A DNA stretch of 64,000 bases, taken from Actinacidiphila sp. DG2A-62 (GTDB lineage Bacteria; Actinomycetota; Actinomycetes; Streptomycetales; Streptomycetaceae). A program made the position numbers and the translations under genes. The stretch's first letter is position 1. Each line of letters starts with the position of its first letter. Under the pieces are notes generated by a model. The model ran no database searches, was not told where the DNA came from, and worked only from the letters and a program-made list of their open reading frames with translations. The stretch is taken from the NCBI RefSeq assembly GCF_035825295.1, contig NZ_JAYMGI010000002.1, positions 1,838,001-1,902,000 on the forward strand. Direction: 5' to 3'. Shown piece after piece: positions 19,601 to 28,953 of this stretch.

Positions 19601-21186
19601 GGCTGGTTCTGGTCCTTCTCGATTGCGGCGCGCAGCACCTCGCGGTCGTCGAAGGGGCGTACCACTCCGGCGATGTCCTGGCCCTGCTCATGGCCCTTCC
19701 CGGCGACCAGCACGACGTCACCGGGCCGCGCGCGGGCGACGGCGGCGGCGACGGCGGCGGCCCGGTCGGGCTCGACGACGACGTGCCCGCGTTCGGCGGG
19801 CGGCACCTCCACCGCGCCCTGGAGCATCGCGGCGAGGATCGCCAGCGGGTCCTCCGAGCGCGGGTTGTCGGAGGTGAGGACGGCGGTGTCGGCGAGCCGG
19901 GCGAGCGCGGCGCCCATCGGCCCGCGCTTGGTGCGGTCCCGGTCGCCGCCGCAGCCCAGCACGGCGTGCACCCGGCCGCGGGTGGTGGTGCGCAGGGCGC
20001 GCAGCACCGACTCGACCGCGTCGGTCTTGTGCGCGTAGTCCACCACGGCCAGGTACGGCTGTCCGGCGTCCACCCGCTCCAGCCGGCCCGGCACCCCCGG
20101 CACCTCGGCGATGCCGTCCGCGGCCGCCTGCGGGTCCAGGCCGGCCGCGGCCAGCGCGGCGATCGCGGCGAGGGTGTTGGCGACGTTGAACGGTCCGGGC
20201 AGCGGCGCCACCGCCCGCACCCGCTCGCCCTTGGGGCCGAGCACGGTGAAGCGGCTGTCCAGCGGCCCGGCCTCGACGTCCTCGGCCCGCCAGTCGGCGT
20301 CCAGCCGGCCCTCGGCGGAGAACGTCACCAGCGGCACCCCGGCCTCGGCGACCAGCCGGCGGCCGTACGCGTCGTCCAGGTTCACCACCCCCAGCCGGCT
20401 GCGGCGCGGGGTGAACAGCTGCGCCTTGGCCTGGAAGTAGTCCTCCATGCCCGAGTGGAACTCCATGTGCTCGGGGCTGAGGTTGGTGAAGACGGCCACG
20501 TCGAAGACCGCGCCGTCGACCCGGCCGAGCACCAGCGCGTGGCTGGAGACCTCCATCACCACCGACTCCACGCCGCGCTCGCGCATCACCGCGAACAGCG
20601 CCTGCAGGTCGGTGGCCTCGGGGGTGGTGCGCTCGCTCTTGATCCGCTCGTCGCCGATCCGGGTCTCGACGGTGCCGATCAGGCCGGTGGCGCCGTTGCG
20701 GGCCGCCCGCAGGCCCCCCTCGATGAGATACGAGGTGGTGGTCTTGCCGGAGGTGCCGGTGATGCCGATGCGCAGCAGGCCCTCGCCGGGCTCGCCGTAG
20801 ACCGCCGCGGCCAGGCCCCCCGTCACCGCCCGGGGGTCGGCGACGGTGAGCACGGGCAGACCGGCGCCGACCGCCCGGCGGGCGCCGTCGGCGTCGGTGA
20901 GCAGCGCGACCGCGCCGGCCGCCGCGGCGTCGGCGGCGAAGTCCGCGCCGTGGAAGCGGGCCCCGGGCAGCGCCGCGTACAGGTCGCCGGGCCGCACCGC
21001 GCGCGAGTCGTGGGTGATGCCGGTGACCTGCGCGTCGCCGCCGGGGTCCGGCGCCGCCACGCCGAGCCGCGCGGCGAGGTCGGCCAGCGGCGTCGGGCGG
21101 GGGTGCGCCGGGCGCGGCGCGCCCGGCTGTCCCGGCGGCGGCCCGCCGGGGGTGGGTTCGAGGGTGGAGTGATCAGCTGTGGGCAC
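19597..21186 (-). CDS. murE: UDP-MurNAc-L-Ala-D-Glu:diaminopimelate ligase MurE
   Basis: Adds the third residue of the stem peptide. ATP loop IGITGTSGKTTTSYLIEGG, then SSHAL, FTNLSPEHMEFHSGMEDYFQAK in outline, VDYAHKTDAVES, GCGGDRDRTKRGPMG, and the DNPR signature (TSDNPRSEDPLAIL), which in this family marks meso-diaminopimelate ligases. Streptomycetes use LL-diaminopimelate, so the precise isomer cannot be read from this motif. GTG 21186 is the chosen start (about 529 aa, Pro-rich N-terminus). The end overlaps murF by 4 bp. A 143-bp gap separates it from ftsI. Confidence 0.95.
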   Translation of the reverse strand: MPTADHSTLEPTPGGPPPGQPGAPRPAHPRPTPLADLAARLGVAAPDPGGDAQVTGITHDSRAVRPGDLYAALPGARFHGADFAADAAAAGAVALLTDADGARRAVGAGLPVLTVADPRAVTGGLAAAVYGEPGEGLLRIGITGTSGKTTTSYLIEGGLRAARNGATGLIGTVETRIGDERIKSERTTPEATDLQALFAVMRERGVESVVMEVSSHALVLGRVDGAVFDVAVFTNLSPEHMEFHSGMEDYFQAKAQLFTPRRSRLGVVNLDDAYGRRLVAEAGVPLVTFSAEGRLDADWRAEDVEAGPLDSRFTVLGPKGERVRAVAPLPGPFNVANTLAAIAALAAAGLDPQAAADGIAEVPGVPGRLERVDAGQPYLAVVDYAHKTDAVESVLRALRTTTRGRVHAVLGCGGDRDRTKRGPMGAALARLADTAVLTSDNPRSEDPLAILAAMLQGAVEVPPAERGHVVVEPDRAAAVAAAVARARPGDVVLVAGKGHEQGQDIAGVVRPFDDREVLRAAIEKDQNQP

Positions 21187-21329
21187 GGCGGTGAGGTTAC
21201 CGGCCCGGCCGGTCTCCGGGCCAAAACGCCCCGGCGGCGGCTGCCGCGGGTCGCGGCCGTCCGGGCGGGCGGCAGCGCCGTCCGCCGCGGGCCGGTACGG
21301 GCGGGCGCCGGGCGCGCCCGCGGCGGCGC

Positions 21330-23339
21330 TCACTGGCCCCTGCCGCCGGCCGGCACGGCCGGCTGCGACGGGTCGAAGGTGACGGGGAGCCGGGGCGCGG
21401 GCGCGCCGGTGGGCGGCACGCCCAGGGTCTTGAGGGCGAACTCGGTCACCTGTTTGAAGACCGGGCCGCAGATGTCGCCGCCGAAGTAGCTGCCCTTGGT
21501 CGGGTTCTGGATGACGCAGGAGACAGTCACCCGGGGCGCGTCGGCGGGCGCGAATCCCATGAAGGAGGAGGTGTAGCCCTTGTAGCGGCCGGTCGTCGGG
21601 TCCACCCGGTTGGCCGTACCGGTCTTGCCCGCGACCCGGTAGCCGTCGATCCGCGCGTTCATGCCGGTGCCCTGTTCGCTGCCGACCACCGACTCCAGCA
21701 TCTCGGAGAGGGTCTTGGCGGTGGCGGCGCTGACCACCCGGGTCTTCTTCGGCGGGTCGGCCGGCACGAAGCGGCCGTCCGGCCCGGTGACGCCCTGGAT
21801 CAGCGAGGGCTCGACCCGCACCCCGCCGTTGGCGATGGTCGCGTACACCGAGGTGGCCTGCAGCGCGTTCAGCGACAGGCCCTGGCCGAAGGGGATGGTG
21901 AACTGCTGCGAGGCGTTCCAGTCCTGCGGCTTGGCCAGGATGCCGGGCGTCTCGCCGGGGAAGCCGATGCCGGACGGCTCGCCGATGCCGAACTTCTTCA
22001 GGTACGAGTAGAGCACCTGGTTGGCCTGCGCCTGGGTCCTGCCGAGCTGCTGGCTGGCCAGGATGGTGCCGATGTTGCTGGACTTGGCGAGCACGCCGTT
22101 GAGCGTGAGATACCAGGTGCCGTGGTCGACGTCGTCGTGGAAGATCCGGTCGGCGCGCGGCAGGGTGCCGGGCACGGTGACGTGGGTCAGCGGGGTGGCG
22201 GTGCCGGTGTCGAGGATCGCCGCCATGGACATCAGCTTGCTGACGCTGCCGGGCTCGTACGCGTCCTGCATCGCCGCGTTGCCGAGCGCGGCGGGGTCGG
22301 CGTGCGCGAGGTCGCCGGGGTCGTAGCCGGGCGCGTCGGCCATCGCCAGCACCTGGCCGGTCCTGTTGTCCATCACCACCACGTAGCCGCGGTCGGCGCG
22401 GGACTTGGCGACCTGGGCGCTGATCGCGCTCTGCGCGGCCCACTGGATGTCCCGGTCGAGGGTGAGCCGGACGTCGTCGCCGGGCACCGCGGGCTGCTCC
22501 TGGCTGCCGGCGGTCGGCACCTGGCGGCCGTTGGACTGGGCGTAACGGATCTTGCCGTTGGTGCCGGACAGCTTCTTGTCGAGCATCGCCTCCAGGCCGC
22601 CGGCGCCCTGGCCCTCGGCGTCGACGAAGCCCAGCACGCCGGCCGCGAGGTCGCCGTTGGGATAGACCCGCTTGGAGTGCGGCTCGTCGAAGATGCCGGC
22701 CAGCACGTCGGCGCCCTGGCCCTTGACGGCCTTGTCGGCGAACGCGGCCTTCAGGTCCTTGATCTGGTTCCACACCTGTGGCGGCTGCTGGGTGGCGATG
22801 ACCTGGTAGCGCGAGCCGGGCTTGGCCAGTTGCGCGGCGATCTTCGTCGCGTCGCCGCCGACGATCGGCGCGAGCAGTTCGGCGGCCTGCTGCGGGGCGT
22901 CCCTGACCTTCGTCTGCGCGGGCGTGAAGAGGTACGGGTCCGCGGTGATGTCGAACGCGTTCACGGTGGACGCGAGGTCCGCGCCGTCGCGGTCGGTGAT
23001 CGTGCCGCGGTCGGCGACGACCTCGTGGGTCACCCAGCGGTTCACCGCGGCCTTCGCGGCGTACGCGGACGCGTCGACCGCCTGCACCTGGAGCAGGCGG
23101 ACCACGAAGACGGCCAGCACGAGGGTGAGCACCAGTCCGACCAGGCGCAGCCGCGGCCGGGGCCGCCCCAGCCGTACGGTCCGCGCGGTCGGACGTCCAG
23201 GCGGCCGCGGATACGGCGGCCTCCCGCCGGTTCCGCCCTGGGCCCGCGCGGCGCCGCGCGGTACGCCGCGCGCCGCGGGTTCCGGCCGCCGCGCCCGCGG
23301 CGGCACGTGTCCTGCCCGCCTGGGGTCACGCGTGGTCAT
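21330..23339 (-). CDS. ftsI: Septal transpeptidase FtsI (PBP3)
   Basis: Class B penicillin-binding protein that crosslinks septal peptidoglycan with FtsW. Basic Pro/Arg-rich cytoplasmic tail (about 65 residues), one membrane helix (LVGLVLTLVLAVFVVRLLQV), a PBP dimerisation domain, and the transpeptidase domain. Active-site motifs: SVSK (serine in EPGSVSKLMSM), SSN (AKSSNIGT) and KTGTAN. 669 aa. ftsL begins 7 bp upstream of it; murE follows. Confidence 0.96.
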   Translation of the reverse strand: MTTRDPRRAGHVPPRARRPEPAARGVPRGAARAQGGTGGRPPYPRPPGRPTARTVRLGRPRPRLRLVGLVLTLVLAVFVVRLLQVQAVDASAYAAKAAVNRWVTHEVVADRGTITDRDGADLASTVNAFDITADPYLFTPAQTKVRDAPQQAAELLAPIVGGDATKIAAQLAKPGSRYQVIATQQPPQVWNQIKDLKAAFADKAVKGQGADVLAGIFDEPHSKRVYPNGDLAAGVLGFVDAEGQGAGGLEAMLDKKLSGTNGKIRYAQSNGRQVPTAGSQEQPAVPGDDVRLTLDRDIQWAAQSAISAQVAKSRADRGYVVVMDNRTGQVLAMADAPGYDPGDLAHADPAALGNAAMQDAYEPGSVSKLMSMAAILDTGTATPLTHVTVPGTLPRADRIFHDDVDHGTWYLTLNGVLAKSSNIGTILASQQLGRTQAQANQVLYSYLKKFGIGEPSGIGFPGETPGILAKPQDWNASQQFTIPFGQGLSLNALQATSVYATIANGGVRVEPSLIQGVTGPDGRFVPADPPKKTRVVSAATAKTLSEMLESVVGSEQGTGMNARIDGYRVAGKTGTANRVDPTTGRYKGYTSSFMGFAPADAPRVTVSCVIQNPTKGSYFGGDICGPVFKQVTEFALKTLGVPPTGAPAPRLPVTFDPSQPAVPAGGRGQ

Positions 23340-23346
23340 GGCCGCC

Positions 23347-23964
23347 TCACCTCGGGGAAGCCGACGACGTCGGAGTGCTGGTCACGGCACCGGGGGACGG
23401 GGTGTCCGAGGGCGACGGGGAGGACGAAGGCGCCGTCGCGGACGGCGAGGGGGGCGCCGGAGGCCGGGTCGCCGGGGACGGGCTGCCCTGGACGCCGCCG
23501 CTGGGCTTGAGGAACGCCGGATCGCCGCCCGGCACCATCCCCAGCCGCCGCGCCCGGTCCGCCAGCGATCCCGGCGCGGAGTATCCGTCGACCTCCTGCT
23601 GCAACTGCTGCTGCTCGTCGGTGTATCCCGTGGTCTCCTTCTGCAGCTTGTTCAGCTCGAAGGAGTCCTGGTTGACCGCCGAGTTCAGCAGCAGCAGCGA
23701 GATCAGGCCACCGGCGAGCAGGGTCACGACGAGTACGACGAACGGCGTGCGCGCCGCGGTTGCGCTCCCCCGGCCGGGCAGCCGGGCCCCGGGCACGCGC
23801 ACCCGCAGCCGTACCCCCTCCGGCCGGCGCGCCGTGCCCGCGCCGCCCGCGCCCGCCTCCCGCGGGCTACCGCCCACGGCTCGGCGACCGCCCACGGCCC
23901 GGCGGTCGTCACCGGCACGGCCCTCGCGGCCCCCGCCGCCACCGGCGTTCTGCCTCGGCGTCAT
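23347..23964 (-). CDS. ftsL: FtsL-like septum formation protein
   Basis: Small bitopic division protein. A basic Gly/Arg-rich cytoplasmic part (about residues 1-70) is followed by one membrane helix ([19 protein letters not shown]). An extracytoplasmic coiled coil comes next ([19 protein letters not shown]), with a DivIC/FtsL-like [16 protein letters not shown] segment. The long Ser/Pro/Thr tail is typical of actinobacterial members. 205 aa. Identity rests on topology and position between rsmH and ftsI, since FtsL sequences diverge widely. ATG overlaps the rsmH stop by 4 bp. Confidence 0.9.
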   Translation of the reverse strand: MTPRQNAGGGGGREGRAGDDRRAVGGRRAVGGSPREAGAGGAGTARRPEGVRLRVRVPGARLPGRGSATAARTPFVVLVVTLLAGGLISLLLLNSAVNQDSFELNKLQKETTGYTDEQQQLQQEVDGYSAPGSLADRARRLGMVPGGDPAFLKPSGGVQGSPSPATRPPAPPSPSATAPSSSPSPSDTPSPGAVTSTPTSSASPR

Positions 23965-24941
23965 CGCGCGTCCTCCCTGATCCGCTCGGCGCCGCGCAGC
24001 CTGGCGGGTGCGGCGCGGCGGTTCTCGGCGATCTCGTCCTCGGTGGGCAGCTCCGCGCCGCGGGTGAGCAGCTTCAGCCGGGGCTGGTAGCGCTCGGGCA
24101 CCACCGGCAGGCCGGGCGGCGCGGTGTTCGCCGCGCCGGCCGCGAAGACCTGCTTGACCAGCCGGTCCTCCAGCGAGTGGTAGGAGAGCACGGCGATCCG
24201 GCCGCCGACCGCCAGGGCCGCGACGGCCGCGGGGACCGCCCGCTCCAGGACGGCCAGCTCGCCGTTGACCTCGATGCGCAGCGCCTGGAAGGTGCGCTTG
24301 GCCGGGTTGCCGCCGGTGCGCTTGGCGGCCTGCGGCAGCGCGTTCCTGATCAGGTCGACCAGCCGGGCGCTGCTGGTGAACGGCTCGCGTTCGCGTTCGC
24401 GCACCACCGCGTCCACGATCTTGCGGGCGAACTTCTCCTCGCCGTAGCTGCGCAGCACCCGTACCAGCTCGCCGGGCGGATAGGTGTTGAGGACCTCCGC
24501 CGCGCTGATCCCCGTCGACTGGTCCATCCGCATGTCCAGCGGGGCGTCCTGGGCGTAGGCGAAGCCGCGGTCGGCCTCGTCGAGCTGCATGGAGGACACG
24601 CCGAGGTCGAACAGGACGCCCTGGACGCGGGGGACGCCGAGCCGGCCGAGCACCTCGGGCAGTTCGTCGTAGACCGCGTGCACCAGGGTGGCGCGGTCGC
24701 CGAAGGGCGCCAGCCGCTCGGCGGACAGCTTCAGCGCCTGCGGGTCGCGGTCCAGGGCGATCAGCCGGGCGGCCGGGAAGGCCGCGAGCAGCGCCTCGCT
24801 GTGCCCGCCGAGTCCCAGCGTCGCGTCCACCACCACGGCGCCCGGCGCGGCGAGGGCCGGCGCCAGCAGGTCGAGGCAGCGCCGCAGCATCACCGGGACG
24901 TGCCGCTCGTGCGCGGCCGGGGTCGGGGACGGATCGCTCAT
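23961..24941 (-). CDS. rsmH: 16S rRNA m4C1402 methyltransferase RsmH (MraW)
   Basis: SAM-dependent N4-methyltransferase for cytidine 1402 of 16S r[20 protein letters not shown] start, SAM loop [16 protein letters not shown] (about residue 37-52), [29 protein letters not shown] in outline, [18 protein letters not shown], and [13 protein letters not shown] with the C-terminal [13 protein letters not shown] motif ([14 protein letters not shown]). 326 aa, normal. Separated from mraZ by 172 bp containing a stem-loop. Confidence 0.97.
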   Translation of the reverse strand: MSDPSPTPAAHERHVPVMLRRCLDLLAPALAAPGAVVVDATLGLGGHSEALLAAFPAARLIALDRDPQALKLSAERLAPFGDRATLVHAVYDELPEVLGRLGVPRVQGVLFDLGVSSMQLDEADRGFAYAQDAPLDMRMDQSTGISAAEVLNTYPPGELVRVLRSYGEEKFARKIVDAVVREREREPFTSSARLVDLIRNALPQAAKRTGGNPAKRTFQALRIEVNGELAVLERAVPAAVAALAVGGRIAVLSYHSLEDRLVKQVFAAGAANTAPPGLPVVPERYQPRLKLLTRGAELPTEDEIAENRRAAPARLRGAERIREDAR

Positions 24942-25011
24942 GGGGGTGTTCCTGGGACTTTCGTGGAGTGGTGGGACGTAGGACCGGGTCCCCGCCCGCT
25001 CGCAGGAGATC

Positions 25012-25046
25012 GTTCCCCTGGCGCCGGGGAAGTGGTGCCAGGGAAC
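25012..25046. terminator. Stem-loop between mraZ and rsmH
   Basis: gttcccctggcgcc (25012-25025) pairs with ggtgccagggaac (25034-25046) with one bulged base and an 8-nt loop. It lies 67 bp after the mraZ stop and may attenuate or process the mraZ-rsmH transcript. No T-tract. Confidence 0.5.
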
Positions 25047-25113
25047 CGGGAGCGGGAGGAGGCCGGGCCGTACGTCCGCGGGGGCGGCGGCGCGCGGCGG
25101 GGTCCGGCCGCGC

Positions 25114-25554
25114 TCACAGTAATCCGGGCGGAACCTCCTGTGACAGGGCCGAAAAGGTGTCTTCCTGCGCGGACAGGTAGCTCGCCCAGGCGTCGGCCGC
25201 CCAGATCTCCACGCGGGTGTCGGCGCCGATCACCGCGCAGTCGCGGACCAGGCCCGCGTACTCCCGCAGCGGCTGCGGGACGGTGACCCGGCCCTGCTTG
25301 TCCGGGACCTCGTCGTGGGCGCCGGCGAACAGCACCCGCTGGTAGTCGCGGACCGCGCGGGAGGTCATCGGGGCCTCGGCGAGCCGCCGGGTGGCCTGGC
25401 GGAAGCCCTCCACCGGCCACACGCACAGGCAGCGCTCCTGGCCGCGGGTCATCACCAGGCCCTCGGCCAGCTGCTCCCGGAACCGGGCCGGCAGCACCAG
25501 GCGGTTCTTGTCGTCCAGGCGAGGGGTGTAGGTCCCGAGAAAGCCCTGGAACAC
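25114..25554 (-). CDS. mraZ: Transcriptional regulator MraZ
   Basis: First gene of the division cluster. MraZ is a double SpoVT/AbrB-fold DNA-binding protein that represses its own operon in several bacteria. The two half-repeats are visible: [19 protein letters not shown] (about residue 8-26) and [21 protein letters not shown] (about 85-105), both with the DxxGR-type core. GTG 25554 with GGGAGGTGG just upstream gives 146 aa, the family length. The four-repeat operator just upstream supports autoregulation. Confidence 0.95.
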   Translation of the reverse strand: MFQGFLGTYTPRLDDKNRLVLPARFREQLAEGLVMTRGQERCLCVWPVEGFRQATRRLAEAPMTSRAVRDYQRVLFAGAHDEVPDKQGRVTVPQPLREYAGLVRDCAVIGADTRVEIWAADAWASYLSAQEDTFSALSQEVPPGLL

Positions 25555-25576
25555 GGTCCACCTCCCGCAGCCGGCA

Positions 25577-25610
25577 CCACTTCGCGCCACTTTACTCCAC
25601 CGCCCTCCAC
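25577..25610 (-). promoter_or_regulatory. MraZ operator: four GTGG repeats at 10-bp spacing
   Basis: On the minus strand GTGG occurs four times with exact 10-bp periodicity (plus-strand ccac at 25577-25580, 25587-25590, 25597-25600 and 25607-25610), ending 22 bp before the mraZ start codon. E. coli MraZ binds TGGGN repeats with the same 10-bp period, and other MraZ proteins bind GTG(G)-type repeats. The position and phasing strongly suggest the autoregulatory site, close to or overlapping the promoter. Confidence 0.82.
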
Positions 25611-25675
25611 CGGCAACGACGTCACCGTGTGGCGCGCCACTGCCGAAAGGCCAGGCAGGCGATACCGTCATAGGC

Positions 25676-26260
25676 ATGTCGATAGCCGCCAACGGTTCCG
25701 CCGGACAGTCCGAGCCCGCCCAGCAGCAGGGGGGTTCGACGCGGTCCGGGGCCGCCACCGCCACCGCCACCGTCACCGACCGCCTCGTGGAGGCGAACAA
25801 GCGCTACGCCGCCGAGTTCACCGACCCGGGCATGGGCGCCGCGCCGGTGCTCAAGGTCGCCGTCGTCGCCTGCATGGACGCCCGGATCGACCTGCACCGG
25901 GCGCTCGGCCTGCAACTGGGCGACTGCCACACCATCCGCAACGCCGGCGGCGTGGTCACCGACGACACCATCCGCTCGCTGGCCATCAGCCAGCGCGCGC
26001 TGGGCACCCGGTCCGTCGTGCTGATCCACCACACCCAGTGCGGCATGCAGACCATCACCGAGGACTTCCGCACCGAACTGGAGGCCGAGGTGGGCCAGCG
26101 GCCGACCTGGGCGGTCGAGGCGTTCACCGACGCCGACCAGGACGTGCGCCAGTCGATGGCCCGGGTCCGCACCTCGCCGTTCCTGCCGGCCAGGGACGAC
26201 GTGCGAGGCTTCGTCTTCGACGTGCACACCGGCCTGCTGCGGGAAATCACGGATCTGTAA
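25676..26260 (+). CDS. Beta-class carbonic anhydrase
   Basis: Cytoplasmic zinc enzyme interconverting CO2 and bicarbonate. The zinc ligands of the beta class are visible: Cys66 in ACMDARID (with the Asp68-Arg70 dyad), His119 and Cys122 in [22 protein letters not shown] is also typical. The 194-aa protein has a low-complexity N-terminus of about 30 residues. A -10 type TACCGT ends 7 nt before the ATG, suggesting a leaderless transcript. Divergent from mraZ; the two promoters share about 120 bp. Confidence 0.94.
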   Translation: MSIAANGSAGQSEPAQQQGGSTRSGAATATATVTDRLVEANKRYAAEFTDPGMGAAPVLKVAVVACMDARIDLHRALGLQLGDCHTIRNAGGVVTDDTIRSLAISQRALGTRSVVLIHHTQCGMQTITEDFRTELEAEVGQRPTWAVEAFTDADQDVRQSMARVRTSPFLPARDDVRGFVFDVHTGLLREITDL

Positions 26261-26413
26261 CGGCAGCCGAGTGACGTGGGCCGTCCCGAAAGGGAAGAAT
26301 GCAGTGCAGGGTGCGGCACGTCTCGTCGGACGCGAGCGTTGCGCACACGGGGAGGGCCGGTCCAGGAATGACCGTGACCCTGCGGTCCCCTGGAACAGGC
26401 CGAGGAGTACCGG

Positions 26414-27436
26414 GTGACGACCTTCGACGCACGAGCAAGCCTGAGTGATCTGACCACGACCGCGGATCGCGTGCGCCGCAGCGTGGAGAACGTGATCGAG
26501 GGCAAGCCCGAGGTCGTACGCATTGCACTGACCGTCCTGCTGGCCGAGGGCCACCTGCTGATCGAGGACGTGCCGGGCGTCGGGAAGACGATGCTCTCCA
26601 AGGCGCTGGCACGTTCCATCGACTGCTCGGTCCGGCGTATCCAGTTCACGCCGGACCTGCTGCCCTCGGACATCACCGGGGTCAGCGTCTTCGACCAGCA
26701 GCAGCGGGACTTCGAGTTCAAGCCGGGCGCGATCTTCGCGCAGATCGTGGTGGGCGACGAGATCAACCGCGCCTCGCCCAAGACGCAGTCCGCGCTCCTG
26801 GAGTCCATGGAGGAGCGGCAGGTCACCATCGACGGCACCACGTACGAACTGCCCAGCCCCTTCATGGTGATCGCCACCCAGAACCCGGTGGAGATGGAGG
26901 GCACCTACCCGCTGCCGGAGGCGCAGCGGGACCGCTTCACCGCCCGGGTGTCCATCGGCTACCCCAGCCCGGACGCCGAGTTGAAGATGCTCGACGTGCA
27001 CGGCGGGATCTCGCCGCTGGACGACCTCCAGCCGGTGGCGCACGCGCACGAGATCACCAAGCTCATCGAGGCGGTGCGCCAGGTGCACGTCGCCGACCCG
27101 GTGCGGCGCTACGCGGTGACGCTGGTCGGGGCCACCCGCAACCACCCGGACCTGCGGCTCGGCGCGTCACCGCGGGCCACCCTGCACCTGGTCAGGGCGG
27201 CCCGCGCGTCCGCGGCGCTGGACGGCCGGGAGTACGTGCTGCCGGACGACGTGCAGTCGCTCGCGGTGTCGGTGCTGGCGCACCGGCTGCTGCCCACCGC
27301 GCAGGCGCAGTTGAACCGGCGCACGCCCGAGCAGGTGGTGGCCGAGATCGTGCAGCGGGTGCCGGTGCCCGATGCCGCCGCCGGCGCCTGGCCGCCTCCG
27401 CCGGCCTGGCCGCAGGGCGCCCCGGACGGTCTGTGA
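26414..27436 (+). CDS. MoxR-family AAA+ ATPase
   Basis: AAA+ chaperone-like ATPase of the MoxR group, often encoded with DUF58 and transglutaminase genes as here. Walker A GVGKTMLSKAL (about residue 56-66), Walker B IVVGDEINRASPKTQ (about 111-125), sensor FMVIATQNPVEMEGTYPLPEAQ in outline, and arginine-rich lid residues. GTG 26414 follows GAGGAG by 6 nt. 340 aa. Its TGA overlaps the start of the DUF58 gene, so the three genes form an operon. The 153 bp before it hold no gene. Confidence 0.95.
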   Translation: MTTFDARASLSDLTTTADRVRRSVENVIEGKPEVVRIALTVLLAEGHLLIEDVPGVGKTMLSKALARSIDCSVRRIQFTPDLLPSDITGVSVFDQQQRDFEFKPGAIFAQIVVGDEINRASPKTQSALLESMEERQVTIDGTTYELPSPFMVIATQNPVEMEGTYPLPEAQRDRFTARVSIGYPSPDAELKMLDVHGGISPLDDLQPVAHAHEITKLIEAVRQVHVADPVRRYAVTLVGATRNHPDLRLGASPRATLHLVRAARASAALDGREYVLPDDVQSLAVSVLAHRLLPTAQAQLNRRTPEQVVAEIVQRVPVPDAAAGAWPPPPAWPQGAPDGL

Positions 27437-28953
27437 TGGCCTCGCCGCCCCCGGCCGCCGGGCCCGCGGCGGGCGGCCCGGGGCCGGGAGCGCAGCAGCG
27501 CGGGCCCGGCCCGGTCGGCGGCCCCGCGCAGCAGCAGGGCGACCAGCGCCCGGCCGGCGGGGTCCGCACCGCGCTGGGCGGACTGACCACCCGCGGCCGT
27601 TCCTTCGTGGCGGCCGGCGTCGCCGCCGCGGTGTGCAGCTACGTGCTCGGCCAGGACGACCTGCTGCGGGTCGGCTTGCTGCTCGCGGTGCTGCCCCTGG
27701 TGTGCGTGGCGGTGCTCTACCGCACCCGCTACCGGGTGGCCGGCAGCCGCCGGCTCGCGCCCTCGCGGGTGCCGGCGATGTCCGAGGCCCGGGTGCACCT
27801 GCGGATCGACAACGTCTCGCGCATCCCCACCGGACTGCTGATGCTCCAGGACCGGGTGCCGTACGTCCTGGGGCCGCGGCCGCGGTTCGTGCTGGACCGG
27901 GTGGAGCCGGGCGGCCACCGCGAGGTGTCCTACCGGGTCCGCTCGGACCTGCGCGGCCGCTACCCGCTGGGCCCCCTGCAGTTGCGGCTGACCGACCCGT
28001 TCGGGATGGTCGAGCTGACCCGCTCGTTCAGCGCCTACGACACCCTGACCGTGGTGCCGAAGGTGGAGCCGCTGCCCGCGGTCCGGCTGGCCGGCGAGTC
28101 CTCCGGCTACGGCGAGAGCCGCACCCGGGCGCTGGCGCTGGCCGGCGACGACGACGTGATCCCGCGCGGCTACCGGCACGGCGACGACCTGCGCCGGGTG
28201 CACTGGCGGTCCACCGCGAAGTACGGCGAGCTGATGGTGCGCCGCGAGGAGCAGCCCAACCGGGCGCGCTGCACGGTCCTGCTGGACACCCGCAAGGACG
28301 CCTACTTCGGCACCGGCCCCGACTCGGCCTTCGAGTGGGCGGTCTGCGGCGCCGCCTCGGTCGCCACCCACATGCTCGAACGCGGCTTCGGCGTCCGGCT
28401 GTTGACCGACACCGGCGCCAGCGTGCCCGGCCCGGCGGAGGGCGGCGGCTTCACCGGCGACTCCTCGGACATGGCCGGGGTGCTGCTCGACACGCTCGCG
28501 GTGGTCGACCACTCCGACGGCGAGAACCTGTCCGCGGCCTACGAGGTGCTGCGCACCGGCACCGAGGGCCTGCTCGTCGCCTTCGTCGGCGACGTCTACG
28601 AGGAACAGGCCGCGGTGCTCGGCCGGATGCGGCAGCGCGCGGGCGGCGCGGTGGCGTTCGTCCTGGACAGCGACGACTGGCTGGTCCGCGAGGCGGCCGG
28701 CCGGCAGGACCTCCAGTCCGCGCCGGACGCCGGGGTCGCGGCGCCGGGCGCGGGGTCCGGCGCGGGACCGGGCGGCTCCGGCGTGGACGAGGACACCACC
28801 GAACGGGCGGTGCGGATGCTGCGCGAGTCGGGCTGGACCGTGGTGGAGGTGCGACCGGGCGACAAACTGCCGGAACTGTGGCAGCAGGCCGACCGTTACC
28901 GCTCTCGGGAGGAGAACGAGGCGCGGCAGCGCGGAGCGGGGGTGGACCGATGA
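27436..28953 (+). CDS. DUF58 (von Willebrand-like) membrane protein
   Basis: About 505 aa. A Gly/Pro-rich N-terminus precedes two membrane helices (SFVAAGVAAAVCSYVLG and LRVGLLLAVLPLVCVAVL). The DUF58 core is PRGYRHGDDLRRVHWRSTAKYGELMVR in outline (about residue 236-262), followed by a vWA-like domain (ARCTVLLDTR, about 275). MoxR-DUF58-transglutaminase modules are thought to assist assembly or maturation of envelope proteins; the exact target is unknown. ATG at 27436 overlaps the moxR stop (an in-frame GTG is at 27433), and the end overlaps the next start by 4 bp. Confidence 0.92.
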   Translation: MASPPPAAGPAAGGPGPGAQQRGPGPVGGPAQQQGDQRPAGGVRTALGGLTTRGRSFVAAGVAAAVCSYVLGQDDLLRVGLLLAVLPLVCVAVLYRTRYRVAGSRRLAPSRVPAMSEARVHLRIDNVSRIPTGLLMLQDRVPYVLGPRPRFVLDRVEPGGHREVSYRVRSDLRGRYPLGPLQLRLTDPFGMVELTRSFSAYDTLTVVPKVEPLPAVRLAGESSGYGESRTRALALAGDDDVIPRGYRHGDDLRRVHWRSTAKYGELMVRREEQPNRARCTVLLDTRKDAYFGTGPDSAFEWAVCGAASVATHMLERGFGVRLLTDTGASVPGPAEGGGFTGDSSDMAGVLLDTLAVVDHSDGENLSAAYEVLRTGTEGLLVAFVGDVYEEQAAVLGRMRQRAGGAVAFVLDSDDWLVREAAGRQDLQSAPDAGVAAPGAGSGAGPGGSGVDEDTTERAVRMLRESGWTVVEVRPGDKLPELWQQADRYRSREENEARQRGAGVDR

